The notes under the pieces are model-generated. The model did not search any database. It was not told where the DNA came from and saw nothing but the letters and a program-made list of their open reading frames with translations. 64,000 bases of DNA from Desulfobulbaceae bacterium (GTDB lineage: Bacteria > Desulfobacterota > Desulfobulbia > Desulfobulbales > Desulfocapsaceae), in the NCBI GenBank assembly GCA_019163335.1, contig JAFLKM010000008.1, forward strand, positions 1 to 64,000, read 5' to 3'. Of this stretch, positions 40,817 to 49,880 are shown in pieces. The position numbers and the translations under genes were made by a program. The first letter of the stretch is position 1, and the number at the start of each line of letters is the position of its first letter.

Positions 40817-42799
40817 TTAAAGTCCGGCGGTAATGGTCCGGATGTATTTTTGAAGGCCCTGGACGATTTCTGCCGATAAGGCATCCTGATAGCCGTCCTT
40901 TTTGACATGGTTGGCATCGGTCTTATTGCTGATAAAGCCCATCTCAATGAGAATTGCCGGCATCTCCGCACCAATCAGGACATAAAAGGGAGCCTGCTTG
41001 ACCCCCAGACTTTTGACCTGGGGGTAGTTTCTACCGGCAAGTCCGGACGAGAGGGCCTCCTGAACTTGTCGCGCGAGCCGCGAGGATTCATCGATCTTGG
41101 AGTTTTTCATGATGTCGGAAAGGATCCCCTGGAGATCGCTGAGCTGATGGGTGGACGTGGCATTTTCCAGGGCGGCCACCCGGATGGCCTCGGGATCGGT
41201 GCTTAGATTGAGATAATAGGTTTCAAAGCCATAGATTTTTTCCGACGGATGGGCGTTGAGGTGAAGAGAGATAAAGAGATCAGCGCCGCTGGTGTTGGCA
41301 ATGGCCGTCCGTTCTTCCAGGGAGAGGAAGACATCCTTATTTCTGGTCAGAAGTACTTCGCATCCCAGTTCCTGCTTCAGCCTGGTGGCCAGTTTTTTCG
41401 CCACTTGCAGGACGATGTCTTTTTCTTTCATGCCAAAGGCGGAGGCGCCGGGGTCCTTGCCGCCATGACCGGGGTCAATGACAATGCGGCGGACACCAAG
41501 GTTTAACTGCTGGGCCAGAGAGAGAACAGGGGAGGTTATGGGCGCCCCTCGTTCCGGTGCCGGTGCCTTGGATTTGCTGGAAAATTTGATTTTGTGAAGA
41601 TCCTGGGGGATCAGCAGCGGCTTGTCCCGGGCAATGGGCTTGGTGTCTGGTACCTCTGGGATTGCTGTTGATGCGGTGTCCTGGGGTTCGGCTTGAGGCG
41701 TTGGTTCCGGTGTTTTTTCCGGCTCGGCCGCAGCTGCAACCGGCTGTTGTCCATGGACATCGACAATCACCCGGAAGGGATCGGGGAGGCTGTAAATCTT
41801 GTAACTTTCAATGGATTCGATGTCGAGCACCACCCGCACCGTATCGGGGGTGTACTGGGCAGTGCGGACCTGCTGGAGCAGGCCGTCTTTGATGGGAAGT
41901 GGGGCGCGGTACTTGGGCTCGATATAGCTTTTGTCAAAATCGATGAACAGGCGCCGGGGCTGCTCGCCGACCTTTTCCAGCAGTTCTTCCCGAAAGCTTA
42001 CCGGGCGTGAGGTTTTGATCACAATGCGGGTGTAATTGTCGGACGACCAGTGCTCAATGGGCTGGACGTAGGACCGGTTCTTCACATTGGGCAGTTCCGT
42101 GGCAGCGGTCTCTGATGGTGGAACATTTTCGACGGCGGGTGGACTGGCAGGTACGGCAGGGGCTGAAACGACGGCCGGTGGATGAGTTTCGGGCACGGTT
42201 GGAACCGGAGTATTGAACTCCTTGGCAAGCAGTTTCAGCTTTTCAGTCGCCTTCTCCACCATATCACCGGTGTAGTATTCCGTGACAATCCTGCCGTAGT
42301 CTTTGGCGGCCTCCTGGGGATTTTTCTTGTCTTCAAGCTGGATGCGTCCCAAGGTAAACAAAGCGTCATCGGCCAGTTGATGCCAGGGGAAAAGGGCGGG
42401 CAGCTTTGTATAATATTCAATGGACTTCTCCAGATCAGCCGGGGTCTTGAATTGCTGGTAGCGGGCATAGCTGATCCGTCCCAGCATGAACAGGCTGGCT
42501 GGGGCATAGGAGGAGGAGGGTTGAAGTTCTTGAATTTTTTCAAAGTTTTCGATGGCCGTGTCCCAGTTGGCCGGGGTGGCGGCACGTACTTTGTCGCTTC
42601 TGATTTCGGTGAAATAGATGGTTGCCTCGTCAAATTTTGTTCTCAGCTCATTTTTTTGGGCAGGAACCTCTTCCGTGCCTGCCGCCGGGGCATTTGCTCC
42701 TTTTGGATCATTCGGCGTATCGTCTGCGAACAGAGATCGGGCGTTGGGGGGGAGAAAGCTCAGGGTAATAAAGAGAAAAAAAATGATCAGACGGTGCAT
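40817..42799 (-). CDS. N-acetylmuramoyl-L-alanine amidase with TPR and AMIN domains
   Basis: A 660-residue exported protein. After a signal peptide (IIFFLFITLSFLPPNARS) come TPR-like helices (residues 50-180), a Pro/Ala linker, an AMIN domain (HWSSDNYTRIVIKTSRPVSF) near 250-350 and an Amidase_3 catalytic domain from about 430. The zinc site is intact: VIDPGHGGKDPG (His), a following Glu, and FISLHLNAHP (His), with the catalytic Glu in ILIEMGFISN. It cleaves septal peptidoglycan like AmiC; the N-terminal TPR part is an extension. Bases 42800-43098 upstream show no other feature. Confidence 0.92.
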   Translation of the reverse strand: MHRLIIFFLFITLSFLPPNARSLFADDTPNDPKGANAPAAGTEEVPAQKNELRTKFDEATIYFTEIRSDKVRAATPANWDTAIENFEKIQELQPSSSYAPASLFMLGRISYARYQQFKTPADLEKSIEYYTKLPALFPWHQLADDALFTLGRIQLEDKKNPQEAAKDYGRIVTEYYTGDMVEKATEKLKLLAKEFNTPVPTVPETHPPAVVSAPAVPASPPAVENVPPSETAATELPNVKNRSYVQPIEHWSSDNYTRIVIKTSRPVSFREELLEKVGEQPRRLFIDFDKSYIEPKYRAPLPIKDGLLQQVRTAQYTPDTVRVVLDIESIESYKIYSLPDPFRVIVDVHGQQPVAAAAEPEKTPEPTPQAEPQDTASTAIPEVPDTKPIARDKPLLIPQDLHKIKFSSKSKAPAPERGAPITSPVLSLAQQLNLGVRRIVIDPGHGGKDPGASAFGMKEKDIVLQVAKKLATRLKQELGCEVLLTRNKDVFLSLEERTAIANTSGADLFISLHLNAHPSEKIYGFETYYLNLSTDPEAIRVAALENATSTHQLSDLQGILSDIMKNSKIDESSRLARQVQEALSSGLAGRNYPQVKSLGVKQAPFYVLIGAEMPAILIEMGFISNKTDANHVKKDGYQDALSAEIVQGLQKYIRTITAGL

Positions 42800-43098
42800 A
42801 AGTCAGTGGCTGTGGGGTGTTCTGTGGTGAATACCAGTGGCTAAAAAGGCAGGAAATCGGCCTGAAAACAGTGTAGGGAGCGGAATCATCGCCTGAAACT
42901 TAAGCGCCTGTCCTGATGGGGCAGCGTTTTCTCAAGGGATGGCGAAGTCCGTTGATCCTTGAATGACGAGAACTATACATAAAAGCTGGCGGGATGGCAA
43001 AAGAAAATAAAGAGGGAAGAACTCCGCTGGAGAGGCAAATCCAGAAGGATTCACCGGACTAAGAATGGGTGATTCCAGACAGCGCTCTGTTTTTACCT

Positions 43099-45792
43099 TC
43101 ACTCGTCATTTTTTGCTAACAGCGCCTCCAACTCATAAAGGATTTCCAGGGCCTGGCGGGGAGAGAGGGCGTCGGCCTTGATCTTCTGAAGATACTCGCG
43201 CAGGGGGTCGCCTTTTGGCGGGAAGAGGGAGAGCTGGCTGGGGTGTTTTTTGGGCCGGCCCTTTTTCTCGCCCCGATGCCTGGCGATGGTGGGCGTGCCG
43301 TCCATGTCCAGTTCGCCGTTCTCGATGTTGGCCAGAATCTCGCCGGCCCGTGCGACTACCCGGGCCGGTACCCCGGCCAGGGCCGCCACCTGGATGCCGT
43401 AGCTGCGATTGGTGCCGCCTTCCACGAGTTTGTGGAGGAAAATGATGGTGTCGTTCCATTCGCGCACGGCAATGGAGAAGTTACGCACCCGATTCTGGGT
43501 GCGGGCCAGATCGGTGAGCTCGTGATAGTGGGTGGCGAACATGGTCTTCACCCCTTTGTCGTTTTTCAGGACCAGGTCTTCAGCCACCGCCCAGGCAATG
43601 GCCAGCCCGTCAAAGGTGGAGGTGCCGCGGCCGATCTCATCAAGGATCACCAGACTGCGCGGGGTGGCGTTGTTGAGAATATTGGCGGTCTCATTCATCT
43701 CCACCATGAAGGTGGACTGGCCACGCCGCAGGTCGTCCATGGCCCCGACCCGGGTGAAAATCCGGTCAACCACGCCGATGACGGCGCGCTCCACCGGCAC
43801 AAAGGAGCCCATCTGGGCCATGAGCACGATGAGCGCCGTCTGCCGCAGCACCGTTGACTTTCCGGCCATATTGGGGCCGGTAATGATCAGAACCTCCTGC
43901 GACTGCTGATCCAGCTCAACATCATTGGGCACAAAGCGGCCGGTGGGCAGGGACCGCTCGATGACCGGATGCCTGCCCTCGGTGATGCTGATGGCCTCCC
44001 CGTCATTGACCTCGGGCCGCCGGTAGTGATATCGCTGGCTGCATTCGGCTAACGCTGCAAAGAAGTCAATCCGGGCCAGGAGTTGCGCGGTCTTGAGCAG
44101 GCGCGGGCTTTCGGCAGCCAGTTTTTTGCGGATTTCAAGGAAGAGCTGGTATTCAAGTTCCAGACGTTTTTCCTGGGCGCCCAGAACCTTTTCTTCAAAT
44201 TCCTTCAGCTCCGGGGTGATGAATCGCTCTGCCCCCACCAGGGTCTGTTTGCGGATGTAGTGCTCGGGAACCTTCTCGGCCTGCAGTCGGCTGACCTCGA
44301 TAAAATAGCCAAAGACCCGGTTGTAGCCGATCTTGAGCTTGGCTATTCCCGTTGCCGCCCGCTCCTTGTTCTCAAGCTCAAGGATCAGCTGCTTGCCGTC
44401 CCTGAGCAGACGGACAAGTTCGTCCAGCTCTTCATTGTATCCGGGCCGGATCAGATGGCCATCGCGCAGGGTGATGGGGGCCTCGTCATGGATGGCATCG
44501 CTGAGCAGTTGATGAATCTCTGGCAGCGGGTCCAGTTCATCACCGATGTTCAGGAGCCTTGCGGCCGTGCATCGGGCGAGCAGCTCCCTGATCGCAGGCA
44601 GACCGGCCAGGGAACTGCGCATCGCCAGCATGTCGCGGCCATTGCCATTGCCCAGTACCATCCGGCTGTTGAGGCGTTCAAGATCGTAGATGGAGGTCAG
44701 GCGATCACGGATTTCCCGACGCAGGCTGCTGTCCATAAACAGGTTGGTGACGGCGTCGAGGCGGGCGTTGATCCTTGTCACATCCTGGAGGGGAAAGAGC
44801 AGATGATGACGCAGGAGCCTTGCCCCCATTGGGGTGCAGGTCTGATCAAGGACGGCCAGCAGCGACCCCTCCCGCCGTGAGCCGATGATGGTCTGGGTCA
44901 GTTCCAGGTTGCGGCGGGAGGACTCGTCGATCTGGAGGATGGCGGCAAGGTCGATGGGGTGCAGAGTCTCGATGTGGTCAAGGTTGGCCTTCTGGGTTTC
45001 GCGGATATAGTCGAGCAGGACGCCTGCGCAGATGATCCCCTGATTCATTCCCGCGCAGCCGAAACCGGCCAGATTGAGCACCTTGAAATGCTCAGTGAGC
45101 AGTTCCTCGCAGCTTGGCAGGTGGAACAGGGATTCGGGGCGTTCGGTGACGCAGAGCCCAGGCAGCAGGGTCTGGGCGGTCTGGAGCAGGGAACCCAGCC
45201 CCTTGCTCTGGGAGGCGTTGATCAAAAGCTCCGCCGGGGCCATGCGGGTGAGTTGGTCAAGGATCGTGTCTCCGGCGGCGGAGTCGTCGTGAAATTCCCC
45301 CACCAGGAATTCACCGGTGGACAGATCAAGGAAGCTCAGGCCGTAGGTGAAGGATCCGGCATGATCCTGGCGGCCCTGTTCCTGACGGGTTATCGCGGCC
45401 ACATAGAGATTGCTCTTGTCGTCAAGGAGCTGGGCGTCGGTGACAAGCCCCGGCGAGACCACCCGCACCACCTCCCGTTTGACGATGCCCTTGGCCAAAG
45501 CCGGGTCTTCAACCTGCTCACAGATGGCCACCCTTCGGCCCGCCTTGATCAGCTTGGCCAGATACCCTTGGGCTGCATGGTAGGGGATGCCGCAAAGGGG
45601 CACCTTGTTGGCCTCATCCTTGCTGTTGCGACTGGTGAGGGTAATCCCGAGGATCTTCGAGGCGACAACGGCATCCTCAAAGAACATCTCGTAAAAATCG
45701 CCCATCCGGTAGAAGAGGATGGCGTCCGGGTGCCCCTGTTTGATCTCAAGGTACTGCTGGAGCATGGGGGTCATTTTGACGGCTTGGGTCAT
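43099..45792 (-). CDS. mutS: DNA mismatch repair protein MutS
   Basis: An 897-residue MutS1. The mismatch-binding Phe-x-Glu is in MGDFYEMFFED near residue 32-38. The ATPase domain has Walker A GPNMAGKSTVLRQ near 640, Walker B LVILDEIGRGTSTFDG near 718 and the ATHYHEL signature near 755. The C-terminal tail (RGEKKGRPKKHPSQLSLFPP) carries a beta-clamp-like QLSLF motif, as usual in MutS. The ATG at 45792 fits the family. The gene is preceded by a metallophosphoesterase gene on the same strand, 38 bases upstream. Confidence 0.97.
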   Translation of the reverse strand: MTQAVKMTPMLQQYLEIKQGHPDAILFYRMGDFYEMFFEDAVVASKILGITLTSRNSKDEANKVPLCGIPYHAAQGYLAKLIKAGRRVAICEQVEDPALAKGIVKREVVRVVSPGLVTDAQLLDDKSNLYVAAITRQEQGRQDHAGSFTYGLSFLDLSTGEFLVGEFHDDSAAGDTILDQLTRMAPAELLINASQSKGLGSLLQTAQTLLPGLCVTERPESLFHLPSCEELLTEHFKVLNLAGFGCAGMNQGIICAGVLLDYIRETQKANLDHIETLHPIDLAAILQIDESSRRNLELTQTIIGSRREGSLLAVLDQTCTPMGARLLRHHLLFPLQDVTRINARLDAVTNLFMDSSLRREIRDRLTSIYDLERLNSRMVLGNGNGRDMLAMRSSLAGLPAIRELLARCTAARLLNIGDELDPLPEIHQLLSDAIHDEAPITLRDGHLIRPGYNEELDELVRLLRDGKQLILELENKERAATGIAKLKIGYNRVFGYFIEVSRLQAEKVPEHYIRKQTLVGAERFITPELKEFEEKVLGAQEKRLELEYQLFLEIRKKLAAESPRLLKTAQLLARIDFFAALAECSQRYHYRRPEVNDGEAISITEGRHPVIERSLPTGRFVPNDVELDQQSQEVLIITGPNMAGKSTVLRQTALIVLMAQMGSFVPVERAVIGVVDRIFTRVGAMDDLRRGQSTFMVEMNETANILNNATPRSLVILDEIGRGTSTFDGLAIAWAVAEDLVLKNDKGVKTMFATHYHELTDLARTQNRVRNFSIAVREWNDTIIFLHKLVEGGTNRSYGIQVAALAGVPARVVARAGEILANIENGELDMDGTPTIARHRGEKKGRPKKHPSQLSLFPPKGDPLREYLQKIKADALSPRQALEILYELEALLAKNDE

Positions 45793-45830
45793 GGTTGGTA
45801 TGTGGTGGTGGATGATTGCGGAGGGTGAGT

Positions 45831-46346
45831 TCAGGGCTGTGGCGGAAGCTTATGGATGGCGGCTTGCAGTCCATCCGGCTTTTCTGCCTGCTCGTCGATG
45901 TCAAGAATGGCGTAGGTACCCGGAGCACCGAAACTCCCTGTTCCCTGGAAAGACCCGGGGTTAATGAAGAGGATTGTACCAATCCGGTGGCAGACCGCGT
46001 GGTGGGTGTGACCATAGACGATGCAGTCGGCCTGCGGGAACATTGCCCAGGCACGTTCCTCTACGGTGTGACGGGGGCCCCAGGCTCCGTGGAACAAACC
46101 GATGCGATAGCCGCCGAGGGTGATCAGCTTGCTGTTCGGCAGAGTTTGCCGGCTTCTCATATTGCACATGTTGCCGTGCACTGCATACACTTTTTTGCCG
46201 GTGAAGGCGTCGAGAATGGCAATGTCGGTGAGGTCTCCGGCATGGAGGATGATGTCGCATCCGGCAAAGGCCGTCTGCACCTGGGCGCGAAAGGAATCTG
46301 AGCAACTGTTTAAATGGGTGTCTGAAAGAATGCCGACGTGAATCAT
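45831..46346 (-). CDS. Metallophosphoesterase, YfcE/MJ0936 type
   Basis: A 171-residue protein with all five metal motifs: ILSDTHLN (D-x-H), LHAGDLTD (GD), VHGNMCN (GNxx), GLFHGAWG (GH-like, here FHG) and YGHTHHA (GHTH). It is the usual size for YfcE-like phosphodiesterases. Its substrate in the cell is unknown. AGGAG precedes ATG 46346. Confidence 0.88.
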   Translation of the reverse strand: MIHVGILSDTHLNSCSDSFRAQVQTAFAGCDIILHAGDLTDIAILDAFTGKKVYAVHGNMCNMRSRQTLPNSKLITLGGYRIGLFHGAWGPRHTVEERAWAMFPQADCIVYGHTHHAVCHRIGTILFINPGSFQGTGSFGAPGTYAILDIDEQAEKPDGLQAAIHKLPPQP

Positions 46347-46724
46347 GGTAAGGCTCCTGGGGAAAAATGGTATGCCTGATATTTATACTGTAAGCGGGCC
46401 CGGGGAAGCATTGAAAAAATGAAGGTTTGGTGAAAAAAAGATGGCACGTTTGCCCGGTTGCAGTCCAATTGGCTGTCCATTGCCGCGTTCTGGTTGAACA
46501 TTGTTTAGAATATGTCCCGCATCGAAGTTGTACTCAAGATGAAAAAACAGGCTTTGTTGGACACAAGCCGCGAACAATGATATCATTTTGACAGGTACCA
46601 GTCCCGATTGTCGGGGCTGGATTTGCCGGGTGAGTCGACGAAGGAGCCGACTTGAATGCAAACTGGAATTACGGAATTACACTAAAGATTGTTCTCAATT
46701 CCCTTATAGAAAAGGATTCCTGTC
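46347..46724. other. Divergent intergenic region
   Basis: It separates the minus-strand phosphoesterase and the plus-strand nitroreductase gene and must hold both promoters. A hairpin CCAGTCCCGA/TCGGGGCTGG lies at about 46601-46624. No riboswitch or gene was recognised. Confidence 0.4.
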
Positions 46725-47558
46725 ATGGAGAAGTCAATGTACAATTTTCGTGTCGATGAAGAGCTGTGTGTTCAGTGTGGAGAGTGTGCGGCGGATTGTC
46801 CTGCCGGGGTCATCCATATGGACGGTTTTCCTGTGTTCGATGAGGATGGAGGCTGTTACCGTTGCCAGCACTGTCTTGCTGTTTGCCCCACCGGCGCAGT
46901 GTCAATTCTTGGTAAAAAGCCGGAAGATAGCCAGGCGGTGGTTGGAACCTTCCCCACGCCCGCGCAGATGACGGCGCTGATCAAGGGCCGCCGGTCCATC
47001 CGGCGTTATCGCAACGAAGAGGTCAGCGCCGCTTTGATCGAGGAGCTTCTGGACGTGGCCGGGCATGCTCCCACCGGAGTGAATGCACAGGACGTCCTTT
47101 TCACCGTGGTGAAAGAATGCTCTGTTATGGATGCTCTGCGCCAAGACGTCTATGAACGGCTCGGGAAGTTGAAGGACAGTGGCGCGCTGCCGGATGAAGG
47201 TATGGTCGGACGTTACATGGGCGGGGCCGTCAAAAAATGGAGGGAGGAAAAAATAGATATTGTTTTCCGAGGGGCTCCCCATCTGCTGATCACCAGTGCC
47301 CCCAAGGCCTCCCCCTGTCCGGCCCAGGACACCCTGATTGCCCTTACAACTTTTCAGATGATTGCTCATGCGCACGGCCTTGGCACGGTCTGGGACGGCA
47401 TCTTCATGATGGCGCTCGGTTTCTGTCCCGAGCTGGCAGGAAGGCTCGGTATCCCCGAACAGCATTTGGTGGGATATGCCATGGTCTTTGGCTGGCCTGC
47501 GGTGGAATATCACCGAACCGTGCAGCGGACTCCGGCCCAGATCAATGTGGTGCGCTGA
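46725..47558 (+). CDS. Ferredoxin-nitroreductase fusion protein
   Basis: A 277-residue protein. Residues 10-75 hold two 4Fe-4S motifs: CVQCGECAADCPAG (CxxCxxCxxxC) and CYRCQHCLAVCPTG. The rest is an FMN-dependent nitroreductase fold (RRSIRRYRNEEVSAALIEEL, APTGVNAQDVLFTVV, HGLGTVWDGIF). Such fusions are common in anaerobes and may pass electrons from ferredoxin to FMN; the substrate is unknown. The gene stands alone. A degenerate half P repeat follows at 47557-47586. Confidence 0.92.
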   Translation: MEKSMYNFRVDEELCVQCGECAADCPAGVIHMDGFPVFDEDGGCYRCQHCLAVCPTGAVSILGKKPEDSQAVVGTFPTPAQMTALIKGRRSIRRYRNEEVSAALIEELLDVAGHAPTGVNAQDVLFTVVKECSVMDALRQDVYERLGKLKDSGALPDEGMVGRYMGGAVKKWREEKIDIVFRGAPHLLITSAPKASPCPAQDTLIALTTFQMIAHAHGLGTVWDGIFMMALGFCPELAGRLGIPEQHLVGYAMVFGWPAVEYHRTVQRTPAQINVVR

Positions 47559-47586
47559 GGCACTTCTTTCATTAATCGGGATTAGA
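47557..47586 (-). repeat. Degenerate half P repeat
   Basis: On the minus strand CTAATCCCGATTAATGAAAG then AAGTGCCTC. It matches the left end of P repeats and touches the nitroreductase stop. Confidence 0.45.
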
Positions 47587-47735
47587 TATGGAAAGGTCCA
47601 GGCTGTCTGCGGTGTGAAAGGGAGGCTGCCGGACTTTTTGGTTTGACTCAAAGGGCGGCTTGAATGCTTGTCCATACAACGTGAGATATTTACTGACGGC
47701 CTGTTAATAATGTTCAAAAAAAAAGGGAGGTTCGT

Positions 47736-48050
47736 ATGTCTTTATCAGTCAAGATGGGCTTTTTGGGGATTTTATGCATCACATTTTTCTCTGTCAGTTC
47801 CTGCGCTGCCCAGTCAGGCGACGCAGAAGCCGGGAAAAAATGGTATGCCATGAACAATTGCGGATCGTGTCACGGCCCGAATGGCAACGATGGTCGTGCC
47901 GTAAACATTGCCGGGCTGGATATGGGGTTTGGCAGTTTTGTCCGTAAGCTGCGGAAAACCAATGCACCGATTATGCCGGGGTTTCCTGAATCAGCGATAT
48001 CTAAACAGGATGCGGCTGATATTTATGCCTATCTGAAATCCTTGAAATAG
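47736..48050 (+). CDS. Small class I cytochrome c
   Basis: A 104-residue exported protein: signal peptide to about SCAAQSG, the haem motif CGSCH near residue 42 and a likely Met ligand in APIMPGFPES near 80. GGAGG lies before ATG 47736. The size and single haem fit a periplasmic class I electron carrier. A start further upstream is possible but less likely. Confidence 0.9.
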   Translation: MSLSVKMGFLGILCITFFSVSSCAAQSGDAEAGKKWYAMNNCGSCHGPNGNDGRAVNIAGLDMGFGSFVRKLRKTNAPIMPGFPESAISKQDAADIYAYLKSLK

Positions 48051-48151
48051 TAACAGGGTGGGGAGGGACAACTCCTTGAGTTCATAAAAAGGTTGTCCTT
48101 CCCCGAAGTTCCTTGCTCTTTTCTCCCCCCCACTCCTTCCTCTGTTCACAT

Positions 48152-49627
48152 TCACTTTTTCGTTATAATAAAGACCTCCGGCCCTGGTATCCGCAGAAGC
48201 TCGATATCAAAAATGGTGGTTCGATGGGGTTGAATCCATTTGTTTAATTCGGCCTTGCTGAGTCTCAGGCGCAATGGCACATACTTGATACTGTTTGTTT
48301 CCGGTTCGGTGGCGGTAATTTCCAGATAGGTGACACCGGCCTCATCGAGCTGATTGACCCATACGTTCTGGTCAGTATTAAATGTCTCGACCCGCAGGTA
48401 GAAGGTGATCGTATTCGGGGATTTGTCGTTCAGATGATGGTCCTCGACCAGTTCACCGAAAGGTTTGGAGGTTTTGCGGGCAACTTCAAGGGAATCAAAG
48501 AAGATATCGAAATGGTTGATGGGCCGGCCATCCTGGTCGCGGAGCCGGAAGATGACCTGGGCATGTTTGTCGTACTGATTACGGGGATCGCTGGACCAGG
48601 GCCAGAAGGAGGGCTTTTGTCTGGTGCTCACCTGGGTGTAGGTGACATCGGTTTCATGGTCAAAAAAGGCAACCCGATCCTGCCAGTTGGCATCATTCGA
48701 GGCGATGGCCTGTTCGATGAGCTTGAGAACCTGGGGGCGGCAGTTCTCGCCGGTGACGATCCCCATATCGCCGGAATGGGCGCACTCATAGGGAATGGCA
48801 AAGGGTAATTGCGCCCTGCCATCCTTGCCGGGGATGGAGAGTCTCTTTACCTCGTAATAGACGGAGCGCTCTCCTGCCCTGGCCAGATGACTCTCCAGTT
48901 CGGTGGTGACGGATTGCCAGTCAAGGGCAATGGCTTCGGCGGTGGCTCCAAGCTTGCAGTAAATGAAGTTCAGGTTGGAGGCGGCAACCCGGACAACCCC
49001 ATCGGAACCGTTTTCACTGGCGTAGCGCAGGGGGGCCTCAAACCAGCTTACATCGGGCTGGCTGCCGATAATGATGTGTTCATGGACCTTATAGACCTGA
49101 TCTGGGGAATTTGCTTTTTCCGTAAAGAAGAGATGCAGGTCGAGGGCTTCCTCCGAGCCCAGTTCCAGGGCATCAAGAACCCGTACCCCCCGTTCGGTCC
49201 CGGTCTGGAAGACTAATCGGCCCCATTTTGCCAGCTGTCCTTTGCCGATATGGGCCCAGCCGCTGCCAAGATTGGCGCCGGCAAGATAGATCAGATTGCT
49301 TAAAGGGGAAGGCCGGGGGCTGAATTTACGCAGCCAGTTCCTGATCACCAATGCGCCGGTGCTATGGATGATGACATCAAACCCCTGGTTCAGCAGATGG
49401 GTATATTCGGGGCTGTGCAGGGCGCGGTCAAAGGCCCGCGAGATATCGTCGAGATGGAGGCCGTCTTCCAGCGAGACATAACGGCTGAGATCGATCTCAA
49501 CCACGCCGGTATTTCCGTACAGCGTTCGCAGTGCCTGGGGCATGGAGCCGTAGATTCCTTCGATGGAGGCTGGGTCACTCTTTTTTGATTCCGCCGAATA
49601 GCCATGGATGAGAACGATGGGGCGCAT
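48152..49627 (-). CDS. Alpha/beta hydrolase, lipase/PGAP1-like, with C-terminal beta domain
   Basis: A 491-residue protein. The N-terminal 250 residues show the hydrolase pattern PIVLIHGYSAESKKSDPASI at the start and the nucleophile elbow IIHSTGALVIRNW near residue 88. The last 170 residues (VIFRLRDQDGRPINHFDIFF and so on) form a probable beta-sandwich of unknown role. There is no signal peptide. The substrate cannot be told. GGAGG precedes ATG 49627. Confidence 0.82.
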   Translation of the reverse strand: MRPIVLIHGYSAESKKSDPASIEGIYGSMPQALRTLYGNTGVVEIDLSRYVSLEDGLHLDDISRAFDRALHSPEYTHLLNQGFDVIIHSTGALVIRNWLRKFSPRPSPLSNLIYLAGANLGSGWAHIGKGQLAKWGRLVFQTGTERGVRVLDALELGSEEALDLHLFFTEKANSPDQVYKVHEHIIIGSQPDVSWFEAPLRYASENGSDGVVRVAASNLNFIYCKLGATAEAIALDWQSVTTELESHLARAGERSVYYEVKRLSIPGKDGRAQLPFAIPYECAHSGDMGIVTGENCRPQVLKLIEQAIASNDANWQDRVAFFDHETDVTYTQVSTRQKPSFWPWSSDPRNQYDKHAQVIFRLRDQDGRPINHFDIFFDSLEVARKTSKPFGELVEDHHLNDKSPNTITFYLRVETFNTDQNVWVNQLDEAGVTYLEITATEPETNSIKYVPLRLRLSKAELNKWIQPHRTTIFDIELLRIPGPEVFIITKK

Positions 49628-49655
49628 GGGGACCTCCTTGTTTTTTTATTCATTT

Positions 49656-49737
49656 TTAGTGACTTGCAGATTATGTTCTTGTTTTTGTTACAAGAACATA
49701 ATCTGCGAAAGGCACTTATCCCATTCGTCGGGGTTAG
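49656..49737 (-). repeat. P repeat copy
   Basis: On the minus strand: AACCCCGACGAATGGGATAA, hairpin arms CAGATTATGTTCTTG and CAAGAACATAATCTG, ending CACTAA. The G in GTTC and the C in GAAC are changed together compared with copy 1, keeping the pairing. Confidence 0.85.
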
Positions 49738-49880
49738 CTGCTATTCCCTTTCAGAGAAAGGGATAGCGGCGCGTCACAGCTAATTGTATCACTGCCCTGT
49801 GTTTTTATGAAATACTTTTTGTCAGGAGAAACAACCTTGCGGACGGCCTCAGAAATCAAAAACGATTTTTTCAAGGCACT

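Noticed and set aside
46600-46660. Possible mini-ykkC/guanidine riboswitch before the nitroreductase gene
   Set aside because: Only one weak hairpin with an ACGA-like loop was seen, and the usual pair is missing.
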